Source: Sinorhizobium shofinae
GTDB lineage: Bacteria; Pseudomonadota; Alphaproteobacteria; Rhizobiales; Rhizobiaceae
Length of the DNA stretch: 64,000 bases
Assembly: GCA_001704765.1 (NCBI GenBank)
Contig: MBFK01000004.1
Span: 62,001 to 126,000 of the forward strand
Direction of reading: 5' to 3'
Shown here: positions 8,228-16,996 of the stretch, piece by piece
Numbering within the stretch: the stretch's first letter is position 1
Layout: each line of letters begins with the position of its first letter
Notes under the pieces: generated by a model
What the model saw: the letters and a program-made list of their open reading frames with translations, nothing else
Database searches by the model: none
Told to the model about the DNA's origin: nothing
Program-made: the position numbers and the translations under genes

Positions 8228-9013
8228 TCAGTCGATGATGTGGTAGCCACCGTCGACGTAAAGCACCTGGCCGGTTATCAGCCGGGCCGCGTCATGGGCA
8301 AGAAACGCAGTCGCCATGCCGACATCATCGATGTCGACGAGCGCGCGGGCCGGCGCCTTCAACTTCGTCTTTTCCAGGAGCGCATCGAATTCAGGGATAC
8401 CGGAGGCCGCCCGCGTGGCAAGGGCGCCGGGCGAAATGGCGTGGACGCGGATACCCTTGGGGCCGAGCTCGGCCGCCATGTAGCGCACGGCGCTTTCGAG
8501 CGCGGCCTTCGCGACGCCCATGATGTTGTAGTTTTCCACCACCACCTGTGAACCGTAGTAGGTCATGGTGAAAAGGGTGCCGCCGTTCTTCATCAGCGGC
8601 TCCGCGAGCTGGGCCATACGGATGAACGACCAGCAGGATATCTCCATCGTCGTCAGGAACCCATCGCGCGGGGTGTCTGTGACGCGCCCGCCGAGCGTAT
8701 CCTTCGGAGAGAAGGCGATCGAGTGGACAAGGAAATCGAGCTCTCCCCAAACCTCGCCGACGCGCTCGAAGACAGCCTCGACCTGGCCGGGCACGGCGAC
8801 GTCCAAAGGCAGGAAGATCGGAGCCTCGAGCTCGCGTGCCAGCGGCTCCACATAGGGCTTTGCCTTGTCGTTGAGGTAGGTAACTGCGAGTTCCGCTCCA
8901 AGGGCGCGAAAGGCACGGGCACAACCCCAGGCGATCGAGCGGTCGTTGGCGATACCGACGATGAGGCCCTTGCGACCTTCGAGAAGCTTGGCCTTGACGG
9001 TAGGAATGGACAT
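8228..9013 (-). CDS. fabI: Enoyl-[acyl-carrier-protein] reductase (NADH), FabI type
   Basis: 261 residues. It reduces the trans-2 double bond of enoyl-ACP in the last step of fatty-acid elongation. FabI hallmarks: GLIVGIANDRSIAWGCA nucleotide site, SIAFSPKD, and the catalytic pair Tyr162 and Lys169 in YNIMGVAKAALE with Tyr152 ten residues before, exactly the FabI spacing. The start has a GGAGG site. It is the last gene of the operon DUF3141-pta-ackA-fabI, 18 bases after ackA. Because fatty-acid synthesis genes are usually elsewhere, this is likely a second, condition-specific FabI paralogue (inference). Confidence 0.92.
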   Translation of the reverse strand: MSIPTVKAKLLEGRKGLIVGIANDRSIAWGCARAFRALGAELAVTYLNDKAKPYVEPLARELEAPIFLPLDVAVPGQVEAVFERVGEVWGELDFLVHSIAFSPKDTLGGRVTDTPRDGFLTTMEISCWSFIRMAQLAEPLMKNGGTLFTMTYYGSQVVVENYNIMGVAKAALESAVRYMAAELGPKGIRVHAISPGALATRAASGIPEFDALLEKTKLKAPARALVDIDDVGMATAFLAHDAARLITGQVLYVDGGYHIID

Positions 9014-9031
9014 GGGTGTGCCTCCGGCGGA

Positions 9032-10216
9032 TCAGGCTTTATGGGTGCTGATGAGCGCCAGCGTGTGGCGCGCGATCATCAGTTCCTCGTCGGTTGGAAG
9101 GACGTGCAGGACAACACGGCTTTTGGCCGTGGAGATCACCGCCGCGTCGGCCTCATTCGCCACCGGGTCGAGTTCTGCCCCGAGCCAGGCGAGGCCTTCC
9201 ACGATGCGGGCGCGGATCGGAGCGGAGTTTTCGCCGACGCCCGCCGTGAAGACGAATGCGTCGATCCCGCCCAGTGCCGCCGCCAGCATCCCTGCATTGA
9301 GCACGCATCGATAAACAAAATGAGCGACGGCGAGAGCCGCATGAGGATCGTCGCTCGCTAGAAGATCACGCATGTCGTTTGAGACCCCGGAGAGACCCTT
9401 GAGGCCTGCGTCGTGGTAGAGGAGATTGGAGACAGTTTGCGCGCTCATACCCTTCTGCATGATCAGGTAGAGGACAACGCCGGGATCGAGCTGGCCCGGC
9501 CGTGTGCCCATCGGCAGGCCGTCGAGCGCAGTGAAGCCCATCGTGCTCTCGATGCTGCGACCGCCTCGCAACGCGCACATGGAAGCGCCGCTGCCAAGGT
9601 GGGCGACGATGATGCGGCCGTGGGCTGCTTGCGGCGCCACTTCCCGAAGCCGCTCGGCGATATATTCATAGGAGAGCCCGTGAAAGCCGTAGCGACGAAC
9701 ACCCTGATCATAGAAAGCGCGTGGCAAAGCGTAGCAATCGGCGTGCTCGGCGTGGCCCCGATGAAAGGCCGTATCGAAACAGGCGACCTGCGGCACGTCG
9801 GGATTAATCTCCATGGCAAGCCGGATCGGCGCCAGATTGTTGGGCTGATGAAGGGGCGCGAGGTCCTGATAGCTGGCAAGGCGGTCGAGCACTGTCGCAT
9901 CGATCAGCACAGGCTGCGCGTAGTCAGGCCCGCCATGGACGACGCGATGGCCGATCGCGCGCAGTTCGAATCCGTCGAGTGTCAGCAGCCATTCGCGTGC
10001 TGCTGCGATGGCGGCCGGAAGGTCGCGAACGGCTTCCGCGGCGTAGGTGCGATCTATAATGACTGCACCGTCGGCTGTCTTTGCCTGCAGGCGCGGCCGC
10101 GTGCCGATGCCGCCGATCTGGCCGCGTATCTGGCGCGTCAGGCCCGCCTCGGCAATGCCGAAGACCTGGAACTTCAGGCTCGACGAGCCGGCATTGACGA
10201 CGAGGAGCGCTTCCAT
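9032..10216 (-). CDS. ackA: Acetate kinase
   Basis: 394 residues, full length for the family. Makes ATP from acetyl phosphate, or the reverse. Motifs: [12 protein letters not shown] at the N-terminus (phosphate-binding NAGSSS), [16 protein letters not shown] (catalytic region), [12 protein letters not shown], and [36 protein letters not shown], which includes the HLGxG ATP site. FTAGVGENS near the C-terminus is also typical. Starts four bases after the phosphotransacylase stop, so it is tightly coupled. With Pta it forms the acetyl-CoA/acetate/ATP module. In S. meliloti a pta-ackA operon followed by an enoyl reductase was reported as phosphate-stress induced (literature from memory). Confidence 0.95.
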   Translation of the reverse strand: MEALLVVNAGSSSLKFQVFGIAEAGLTRQIRGQIGGIGTRPRLQAKTADGAVIIDRTYAAEAVRDLPAAIAAAREWLLTLDGFELRAIGHRVVHGGPDYAQPVLIDATVLDRLASYQDLAPLHQPNNLAPIRLAMEINPDVPQVACFDTAFHRGHAEHADCYALPRAFYDQGVRRYGFHGLSYEYIAERLREVAPQAAHGRIIVAHLGSGASMCALRGGRSIESTMGFTALDGLPMGTRPGQLDPGVVLYLIMQKGMSAQTVSNLLYHDAGLKGLSGVSNDMRDLLASDDPHAALAVAHFVYRCVLNAGMLAAALGGIDAFVFTAGVGENSAPIRARIVEGLAWLGAELDPVANEADAAVISTAKSRVVLHVLPTDEELMIARHTLALISTHKA

Positions 10217-10220
10217 GGTG

Positions 10221-11174
10221 TTAGACCGCGACTTGCGCTGCCCGCCGGCGGGCCGCGTAGAGCGCGGCGACGGCGCAGGAAGCGAGGCGGGTGCGGACCG
10301 AATCCGCCCGCGACGTCAGCACGATCGGCACGCGCGCGCCGAGGACGATGCCGGCGGCGTCGGCATGGGCAAGGAAGGTCAGGTTCTTGGCGAGCATGTT
10401 GCCGGCCTCGAGATCCGGCACAACGAGGATCTGGGCATGGCCAGCCACCGGCGACTTGATGCCCTTGATGCGGGCTGCCTCCGGGTCGATCGCGTTGTCG
10501 AAGGCGAGCGGCCCATCGAGCAGGCCGCCCGTAATCTGGCCGCGCTCGGCCATCTTGCAGAGCGCCGCCGCTTCGATTGTCGAAGGGATCTTCGTGGTGA
10601 CCGTCTCCACGGCCGAAACGATCGCGACCCGCGGCTCGCCGAGTCCGATCGTGACCCAGAGATCGATCGCGTTTTGGACGATGTCGCGCTTGGCTTCCAG
10701 ATCCGGAAAAATGTTTATTGCAGCATCCGTGATGAAGAGCGTTTCGGCATGCCCGGGGACATCCATGACGAAGACGTGGCTGATCCGCCGATCGGTCCTG
10801 AGACCAGTGGCGGAAGCGGCGACCTCATGCATCAATTCGTCGGTATGCAGGCTCCCCTTCATCAGAAGTTCGCCCTTGCCTTCGCGAATGAGCGCGACCG
10901 CCTTGGCCGCGGCGGCGTGACTGTGCGGTACATCGACGATTTCCCGACCGCCGATCTCGAGTCGATGCTCCGCCGCCACATAGCGGATCTTCGCTTCCGG
11001 CCCCACGAGCACTGGCTTGATGAGCCCCATTTCCGCCGCTTCAAGCGCGCCGCGCAACGAGGTTTCGTCGCAGGGATGGGCAACGATCGTAACCGCGGGC
11101 GTTTCGGCCTGCGCGGCGGCGATCAGACGGTCGTACTTGGACGGCTCGGCTGTCGGTGCATTCACCTCGGACAC
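10221..11174 (-). CDS. pta: Phosphate acetyl/butyryltransferase
   Basis: 317 residues, the short single-domain form of the PTA_PTB family. It interconverts acyl-CoA and acyl phosphate. Diagnostic stretches are [66 protein letters not shown], and the C-terminal [39 protein letters not shown], matching PTA/PTB catalytic cores. The GTG start has a strong AGGAGGG site eight bases upstream. Gap to DUF3141 gene is 23 bases, to ackA four. Acetyl versus butyryl preference cannot be decided; the acetate kinase partner favours acetyl, but the family also includes phosphobutyryltransferases and the hydrolase upstream resembles hydroxyalkanoate enzymes. Confidence 0.9.
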   Translation of the reverse strand: MSEVNAPTAEPSKYDRLIAAAQAETPAVTIVAHPCDETSLRGALEAAEMGLIKPVLVGPEAKIRYVAAEHRLEIGGREIVDVPHSHAAAAKAVALIREGKGELLMKGSLHTDELMHEVAASATGLRTDRRISHVFVMDVPGHAETLFITDAAINIFPDLEAKRDIVQNAIDLWVTIGLGEPRVAIVSAVETVTTKIPSTIEAAALCKMAERGQITGGLLDGPLAFDNAIDPEAARIKGIKSPVAGHAQILVVPDLEAGNMLAKNLTFLAHADAAGIVLGARVPIVLTSRADSVRTRLASCAVAALYAARRRAAQVAV

Positions 11175-11197
11175 TACGGACCCTCCTAACAGTTCAA

Positions 11198-13402
11198 TCA
11201 GGATGTCTTGCGCTCGCGAGCGGTCTTGCGCGCCACGAACGGCACGGTCTCGCTGTCGGGGCCAAAGAGCGTCTCGACGCGCTCCAGCCGCTCGGCGGCG
11301 GCGCCGGTCACGGCTCCCGACGCCTGCAGTACCTCTCGCAGAGCATTGAAGGCGGAGCGGCGTTCCTCGAGGTCTTCCGGCAGCAGTTTCGGGATTGCTG
11401 AAAGAGCCGCCTCCTCGTCGATCAGCAGTATGAAGTACTGTTTGCGCAACAGCGCCTTGAACTGCGGAAGCGTCAATTGGCTTGCCGTCGGATGGGCGCG
11501 GCGCAGCCGGCGGATTGCCTCGAAGCCCCGCTCGTCGGCACCACCGCGCGCCTTTCCGACGAACAGCAGGGCCCTGGCAAGGGCCTCTCGAAGCCCGCCC
11601 TCGGGAATCTCGGCTCTGAGCGAAGCGATCCTTGATTCCACGAGCGCCTCGTGCAGGCGGCTTTTCGCGGGTTTGCGCGGCGGGTGGTCGGATTTGCTGT
11701 CGATGCCGAGCGCAGTCTGCAGCACAGGGGAGCCATAGAAAGTGCGGAACGTTTCCTCCGAAAGGCGTTCGACCGTCCGACGCCAGGCCTCCAGCCCGTC
11801 GACGATCTGCCGCGACATGTTTTCCTGCAGCGCCAGAAATGGGTTCTCGGCGGCCGCCGATTTGCGGTTGTCGCGGGCATGCTCGGCCGCCGCCTGAATC
11901 CAGGCCATGAAGGGATTGCTCGGGCCGAAGAACTCGTACTGCAGGCGCAGCGGATGCATGCGGCGCATCGCCTCAGCCATGGGCGGTGTCACCATGGCCC
12001 TGACCGTGGGCTGCAGGTAGCTTCGGTAAAGTGCCAGATTGATATCGGAGACCTTCGCGGCTGCGGCGAAGCGACGCTCGTCCTCGAGATCGTTTCCCCC
12101 GAGGGCGCGGATGTCGTCCAGCGTTCGGGCCTCGCAGCGCATCACCCACTCACCGGCGATCAAGTCCCTGCCCTCAACAACTTCGCTCACGGGGGCCAGC
12201 ACCGCTTCATAGAGACCCGGCGGCAGCACATCGATCAGATCGATGTTGGACGCGAACTCGTCGTGCTCCTTGCGCGCCACGCCGGCGGAGACGAAGATGC
12301 CGAGATGCCCTATCTTCTCATGCACGGCGTAGACGATGGTCTGGCCGTGCGCGCGGATTTCGTCGACGCTGTCGTAAAGATCGAGGATCCAGTCGAGCGC
12401 CTGCTGCGGCGGCGTGATGTTGTCGCCTTTCGAGCAGAAGACGACGATCGGCGAGTGAATATTGCGTAAGTCGATGGCGGTGCCGTCGGAGGTGCGGATC
12501 TCGCCCGCGGCGAGTTTGTTGCCGACGAAGAGTTCATCGACGATGAACTGCATCTCTTCGGCGTTCAGCGTCACATGACCGCCCCACCAACGCTCGAAGC
12601 CGAGATAGCGCTCCGCCTCTGTATCTATTTTCGAGTAGAGATTGTACTGCTTGCTCCAGAGGGTATTGGCGGGATTTTGGCTCTCGAAATTCTGGACCAA
12701 CCAGGCGCCATCGAATATCCCGGCGCCGAGATCGCTGGTGAGCGCGGTCAGCCAGCTGCCGCCAAGCAGTCCCCCCGAATAGCGCATCGGGTACTGCCCT
12801 CTCACACCGGCCCAATAGGAAAGCGGTGTGCCGGCAATGATGATCGGACCGAACAGTTCCGGGCGCAGGGATGCGAGGATCATGACGGCCCAGCCGGCCT
12901 GGCAGTTGCCGATCACGCAGGGCTTTCCGTCTGCATCGGGATGGCGGGCAATGACCGTCTCGAGGAAGACCGCTTCGGCACGGGCGATATCCTCGATGGT
13001 CTGGCCGGGAATGGGCTCCGGAAGGAAGCCTATAAAATAGCAGGGATGGCCGGCCTTCATCGCCACACCGATCTCGCTGTCGGCCTTGAAGCCGCCAATT
13101 CCGGGTCCGTGGCCCGCGCGCGGGTCGACGACAACGAAGGGTCGTTTCAGTGAGTCGACCACGATACCTTCGGGCGGGATTATCCGGACGAGCGCGTAGT
13201 TGACCGGGTGATCAAGCTTGCGACCGTCAACGACGAGCTCCGCGTCGTAATTCAACACGTGCGGAGCCGTCTGCGCAGTGTGTTCCTCGTACTGCTCGCC
13301 ACGCTGGCGCATGACGTCGAGAAAGATGATGGAGCGCTGCCATGCATCAAGCGAATAGGCGAATGCGTCTGCAAATGTCGGGATTGTGGATTGCTTGGGC
13401 AT
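11198..13402 (-). CDS. DUF3141 protein: PhaC-like alpha/beta hydrolase with helical C-terminal part
   Basis: 734 residues. The N-terminal half (about 60-420) is an alpha/beta hydrolase related to poly-3-hydroxyalkanoate synthases. A nucleophile elbow reads VIGNCQAGWAVM, with Cys where PhaC enzymes have it; the acid is in VVFCSKGDNITPPQQALDW and the His in VHEKIGHLGIFV. The long C-terminal half is Arg/Glu/Leu rich, predicted helical, and ends in a segment (LREALARALLFVGKARGG...) faintly like TerB domains. No signal peptide. The ATG at 13402 has AGGAG eight bases upstream, better placed than the GTG at 13411. First gene of the operon with pta, ackA and fabI. Often annotated as PHB synthase-like, but polymerase activity is unproven; acyl-CoA hydrolase or depolymerase roles fit as well. 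Confidence 0.88.
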   Translation of the reverse strand: MPKQSTIPTFADAFAYSLDAWQRSIIFLDVMRQRGEQYEEHTAQTAPHVLNYDAELVVDGRKLDHPVNYALVRIIPPEGIVVDSLKRPFVVVDPRAGHGPGIGGFKADSEIGVAMKAGHPCYFIGFLPEPIPGQTIEDIARAEAVFLETVIARHPDADGKPCVIGNCQAGWAVMILASLRPELFGPIIIAGTPLSYWAGVRGQYPMRYSGGLLGGSWLTALTSDLGAGIFDGAWLVQNFESQNPANTLWSKQYNLYSKIDTEAERYLGFERWWGGHVTLNAEEMQFIVDELFVGNKLAAGEIRTSDGTAIDLRNIHSPIVVFCSKGDNITPPQQALDWILDLYDSVDEIRAHGQTIVYAVHEKIGHLGIFVSAGVARKEHDEFASNIDLIDVLPPGLYEAVLAPVSEVVEGRDLIAGEWVMRCEARTLDDIRALGGNDLEDERRFAAAAKVSDINLALYRSYLQPTVRAMVTPPMAEAMRRMHPLRLQYEFFGPSNPFMAWIQAAAEHARDNRKSAAAENPFLALQENMSRQIVDGLEAWRRTVERLSEETFRTFYGSPVLQTALGIDSKSDHPPRKPAKSRLHEALVESRIASLRAEIPEGGLREALARALLFVGKARGGADERGFEAIRRLRRAHPTASQLTLPQFKALLRKQYFILLIDEEAALSAIPKLLPEDLEERRSAFNALREVLQASGAVTGAAAERLERVETLFGPDSETVPFVARKTARERKTS

Positions 13403-13470
13403 AATGTCCACTCCTGACCGAAGGTCGGTGCCATTCTGTCTGCAAATAGCGTAACGCTCCTTGTCGAGCG

Positions 13471-13484
13471 TTGATCTGCGTCAA
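13471..13484. promoter_or_regulatory. FixK/FNR-type anaerobox upstream of the DUF3141-pta-ackA-fabI operon
   Basis: The sequence TTGATCTGCGTCAA keeps the full TTGA-N6-TCAA rule of FNR/FixK sites and matches the rhizobial consensus TTGATCTGGATCAA at 12 of 14 bases. It is centred about 75 bases before the ATG of the DUF3141 gene, so a site at -41.5 would place the transcript start near 13436, leaving a leader of about 35 bases. It lies over 310 bases from htpG on the other side, so the leftward operon is the likely target. Activation by FixK or FnrN under low oxygen is inference. Confidence 0.6.
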
Positions 13485-13796
13485 AGAAGGTGGGCGGCAC
13501 GCCGCGACATTGTCTGGCATTGATGGCCGTGAAGCTTTCCGACTTCCCGGGCTCGAAGAGCATAGCGGTGGTTTGTTACGGCGATTTGTCATTCGCACGC
13601 GAACGAACTTTCCTGGCCGCGTACTCCTGTCCTTCGAAGCAGCCTCCGTCAAGTGCTTCGAAGGAAAGCGTCGAGCATTCCTGGCGACGCTTCCGGCCAT
13701 TAGCATCGCACCGAAACGGTGGCCCCGCAAGACGACCCTTGAAATTCATCGCGCGCCTTGCCAATTGGGGCAGAAATCAAGGAGGTCCGCAACACA

Positions 13797-15683
13797 ATGA
13801 GTGAAGTCGAAATATCCGTAGAGAAACATGTCTTCGAAGCCGATGTGGCGAAACTGCTGCATCTGATGGTGCACTCGGTCTACTCCGACAAAAACGTCTT
13901 TCTCCGCGAACTGATTTCGAACGCGGCCGACGCCTGCGAGAAGCTGCGCTATGAGGCGATCGTCGCGCCGGAACTCATCGGCAGCGACCCCACCCCACGC
14001 ATAACCCTGACGCTGGACGAAGAAAACCGCCGCCTCGTCGTCGAGGACAATGGCATCGGCATGAGCCGCGACGAGTTGGTCGAATCGCTCGGTACCATTG
14101 CGCGGTCCGGCACGCGCGCCTTCATGGAGCGGATCGAAGCGGCCCAGGGCAAGGACGGTGCCCAACTGATTGGCCAGTTCGGCGTCGGCTTCTATTCGGC
14201 CTTCATGGTCGCCGACAATGTCGACGTTGTTTCCCGCCGCGCCGGCTCCGACAAGGCCTGGCACTGGGCATCGGACGGCAAGGGCAGCTACACGGTATCC
14301 GCCGTCGAGCCCGCCGACGCGCCGGCGCGCGGCACCCGCATCACTTTGCATCTGATGGATGACGCAAAAACCTACACGTCGCGCTGGACCGTTGAGCGCA
14401 TCGTCAAGGATCAGTCGGGCCACGTGCCCGTGCCGATCTCGATCGTCGAGAAGCCCGGCGCCGAAGCTGCGCAGGTTGCCGACGGTACGGCCCTCTGGAC
14501 CAAACAGAAGAGCGACATCAGCAAGGAAGACTACACGGACTTCTACCGCGGCGTTGCGGGCCAGTATGACGAGCCGGCGCTCACTGTCCACTTCCGGGCC
14601 GAAGGCCGCCACGAATATACGGCGCTCGCCTTCGTCCCGGGCTCAAAACCTTTCGACCTCTTCGATCCCGACCGCAAGGGCCGCATGAAGCTCTATGTGA
14701 AGCGCGTCTTCATCACCGACGAGGCGGAGTTGCTGCCGCGCTATCTCCGCTTCGTGCGCGGCCTGCTCGACACCGCCGATCTTCCGCTCAACGTGTCGCG
14801 CGAGATGATCCAGGAAAGCCCGCTGCTTGCGAGCATCCGCAAGGGCCTGACGAACCGCGTGCTGACGAGCATAGAAAAGCTCGCGGAGAACGAGGCGGAG
14901 ACCTTCGCGACGCTTTGGGAGAACTTCGGCAGCGTCATCAAGGAGGGCATCTACGAAGACTTCGAGCGGCGCACGCAGCTCATTGGCCTTTCCCGCTTCC
15001 GCACCACCGCTTCCGAAGATAAGCCGCGCGCCCTCAGCGATTACGTCAAGGACATGAAGGACGGCCAGTCAGCGATCTATTATCTCACCGGCGACAATCT
15101 CGCCCAGTTGCAGGCGTCGCCACAGCTCGAGGGCTTTCGAGCGCGCGGCATCGAGGTGCTGCTGTTGACGGACCCGGTCGACAGCTTCTGGGTGACGACG
15201 GCGCCGGATTTCGAGGGCAAGCCCTTCAAGTCGATCACCCAGGGCGCTGCGGATCTCGCCGGCATCGCAAAACAGAATTCCGAAGCCGCCTCTTCCGAGA
15301 CGAGCCCGACGGTGGCCGAATTCGTGATCTTCGCCAAGGTGACGCTCGGTGAGGCGGTCTCGGACGTGCGGGCCTCCGACCGCCTGACGGAAAGCGCCGT
15401 ATGTCTGGTCGCCCCGGAGCACGGCCCGGACCGCCAATTGCAGAAGATGCTGCAGGGTACAGGCCGGATCGAAAGCACGGTAAAGCCCATTCTCGAGATC
15501 AATCCCGGCCATGCATTGATTGCTGCCCTTGCCGGCTGCCCGGCGGAAGATAGCGCGTTCCGCGAAGATGCGGTGAAGTTGCTGCTCGACCAGGCGCGCG
15601 TTCTCGACGGCGACAAGCCCGAGGACCCGCGCGGATTCGCGGAACGGCTGTCGCGCGTCTTCAACCGGGCCTTGAAGGGGTAA
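13797..15683 (+). CDS. htpG: Chaperone HtpG (Hsp90)
   Basis: 628 residues. ATP-dependent cytosolic Hsp90 chaperone. The GHKL ATPase domain at the N-terminus shows FLRELISNAADACEKLR, DNGIGMSRDEL and GQFGVGFYSAFMVAD; the middle domain has the conserved LPLNVSREMIQESPLL and RGLLDTADLPLN segments, and the C-terminal dimerisation part ends without the eukaryotic MEEVD tail. The ATG at 13797 gives the usual start and has AAGGAGG upstream at a slightly long spacing. The gene stands alone between a leftward operon and a convergent CoA-transferase gene; no sigma-32 promoter could be named with confidence. Confidence 0.97.
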   Translation: MSEVEISVEKHVFEADVAKLLHLMVHSVYSDKNVFLRELISNAADACEKLRYEAIVAPELIGSDPTPRITLTLDEENRRLVVEDNGIGMSRDELVESLGTIARSGTRAFMERIEAAQGKDGAQLIGQFGVGFYSAFMVADNVDVVSRRAGSDKAWHWASDGKGSYTVSAVEPADAPARGTRITLHLMDDAKTYTSRWTVERIVKDQSGHVPVPISIVEKPGAEAAQVADGTALWTKQKSDISKEDYTDFYRGVAGQYDEPALTVHFRAEGRHEYTALAFVPGSKPFDLFDPDRKGRMKLYVKRVFITDEAELLPRYLRFVRGLLDTADLPLNVSREMIQESPLLASIRKGLTNRVLTSIEKLAENEAETFATLWENFGSVIKEGIYEDFERRTQLIGLSRFRTTASEDKPRALSDYVKDMKDGQSAIYYLTGDNLAQLQASPQLEGFRARGIEVLLLTDPVDSFWVTTAPDFEGKPFKSITQGAADLAGIAKQNSEAASSETSPTVAEFVIFAKVTLGEAVSDVRASDRLTESAVCLVAPEHGPDRQLQKMLQGTGRIESTVKPILEINPGHALIAALAGCPAEDSAFREDAVKLLLDQARVLDGDKPEDPRGFAERLSRVFNRALKG

Positions 15684-15700
15684 TCTCCACGGGGTTCTGG

Positions 15701-15762
15701 CCCCCCATCCGGCCTGCCGGTCACCTTCTCCCCGCAAGCGGGGAGAAGGTGAGGGTGAGGGG
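15701..15762. repeat. RIME-type palindromic intergenic repeat
   Basis: A perfect 14-base inverted repeat with a CAAG loop spans 15721-15752 (arms TCACCTTCTCCCCG and its complement), flanked by weaker outer complementary arms CCCCCCATCC and GGGTGAGGGG. The composition and the sentence-like arrangement match the rhizobial intergenic mosaic element (RIME) family, known in Rhizobium and Sinorhizobium. It lies between the convergent htpG and CoA-transferase genes, and the stem could also act as a bidirectional transcription stop, though no T-run follows on the htpG side. Confidence 0.8.
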
Positions 15763-15791
15763 CAAAAAAGCAGCCAAGCGCAAGGCTGAAG

Positions 15792-16985
15792 TCAGTCGGC
15801 CTCACCCTTTTCCTTCGGGGCCATCCCGATCTCCGCCAGCACTTCCGCGGTGTGCTCGCCGAGTCGCGGCACCCCGCGCTCCAGCGCCAGCGACGCACCG
15901 GAAAAGCGAACCGGTGTCCTGACCCCTGGCGACGTGCCGGTCGCCGCACCCGTATGCGGCGTCTCGACCCGCATCTGTCGATGGACAATCTGGGGGTCGG
16001 CGAAGACGTCTGCAACCGTATTGATTGGGCCGCCTGGCACACCGGCCGCTTCGAGCTTCGCGAGCAGCGCGTCGCGCTCGAACTTCTCGGTTTGCGTAGC
16101 GAGCTGCGGCGTCAGGGTCTCTCGGTGCTGGACGCGCCCGGCATTCGTCCGGTAACGCTCGTCGGTGGCAAGGTCGGGACGACCGAGCAGGTCGCAGAAC
16201 TTGACGAACTGCCGGTCATTGCCGACCGCGACAATCAGGTGCCCGTCCGAAGTCCGAAAGACTTGGTAGGGCGCGATGTTCGGATGGGCGTTGCCGAGAC
16301 GCCGCGGCGCCTTGCCGGAGACGAGGAAGTTCAGCGCCTGATTGGCGAGCACGCCGGTCATGCAGTCGAGCAGCGCCATGTCGATCTGCTGCCCCTCGCC
16401 GGTACGTTCGCGTTGCGCCAGCGCCGCCTGCACGGCGATGACGCCGTAAAGGCCGGTGAAGATGTCGGCGAAGGCGACACCGATCTTCTGCGGCTCGCGG
16501 TCCGGTTCGCCGGTCAGGTCCATAATGCCGCTCATGCCCTGGATGATGTAATCGTAGCCGGCCCGGTGGGCGTAGGGTCCATCCTGGCCGAAACCGGTGA
16601 CGGAGCAATAGATCAGCCGCGGATTGACTAGTCTCAAGCTCTCATAATCGAGCCCGTATTTGGCCAGTCCGCCGACCTTGAAATTCTCCAGGAGAACGTC
16701 CGATTGCGCCGCAAGCCGGCGCACGGCCTCCTGTCCCTCCTCTGTCGTGAAGTCGAGGACGACCGAACGCTTGCCGCGATTGCAGGCGTGGAAATAGGCG
16801 GCATCGAGCTTCTCGTCCCCCTCGCCTTCGACGAAGGGCGGACCCCAGGTCCGGGTGTCGTCTCCGGCCGGGCTTTCCACCTTGATGACCTCGGCGCCGA
16901 GATCCGCGAGTGTCTGGCCGATCCAGGGGCCGGCGAGGATGCGGGCGAGTTCGAGAACCCGTATGCCCTTGAGCGGCGCTTCCAT
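15792..16985 (-). CDS. CaiB/BaiF class III CoA-transferase, probably succinyl-CoA:glutarate CoA-transferase
   Basis: 397 residues, normal for class III CoA-transferases. N-terminus GIRVLELARILAGPWIGQTLADLGAEVIKVE is the CoA-binding start of the family; the catalytic aspartate that forms the acyl-enzyme is Asp174 in GVAFADIFTGLYG. Other family segments are NRGKRSVVLDF and LLENFKVGGLAKYGL. It lies 11 bases downstream of glutaryl-CoA dehydrogenase in the same operon. That pairing is known for glutarate use (gcdHG in Pseudomonas, SUGCT in animals), so the likely job is charging glutarate with CoA from succinyl-CoA. Sequence alone does not prove the acid specificity; formyl- or other dicarboxyl-CoA transfer remains possible. 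Confidence 0.87.
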   Translation of the reverse strand: MEAPLKGIRVLELARILAGPWIGQTLADLGAEVIKVESPAGDDTRTWGPPFVEGEGDEKLDAAYFHACNRGKRSVVLDFTTEEGQEAVRRLAAQSDVLLENFKVGGLAKYGLDYESLRLVNPRLIYCSVTGFGQDGPYAHRAGYDYIIQGMSGIMDLTGEPDREPQKIGVAFADIFTGLYGVIAVQAALAQRERTGEGQQIDMALLDCMTGVLANQALNFLVSGKAPRRLGNAHPNIAPYQVFRTSDGHLIVAVGNDRQFVKFCDLLGRPDLATDERYRTNAGRVQHRETLTPQLATQTEKFERDALLAKLEAAGVPGGPINTVADVFADPQIVHRQMRVETPHTGAATGTSPGVRTPVRFSGASLALERGVPRLGEHTAEVLAEIGMAPKEKGEAD

Positions 16986-16996
16986 CGTCGTGCCGC

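Noticed and set aside
13412..13796. A Pho box before the DUF3141-pta-ackA operon, expected from S. meliloti reports
   Set aside because: Only a lone TTGTCAT half-site near 13586 in the wrong orientation; no second heptamer at the right spacing.
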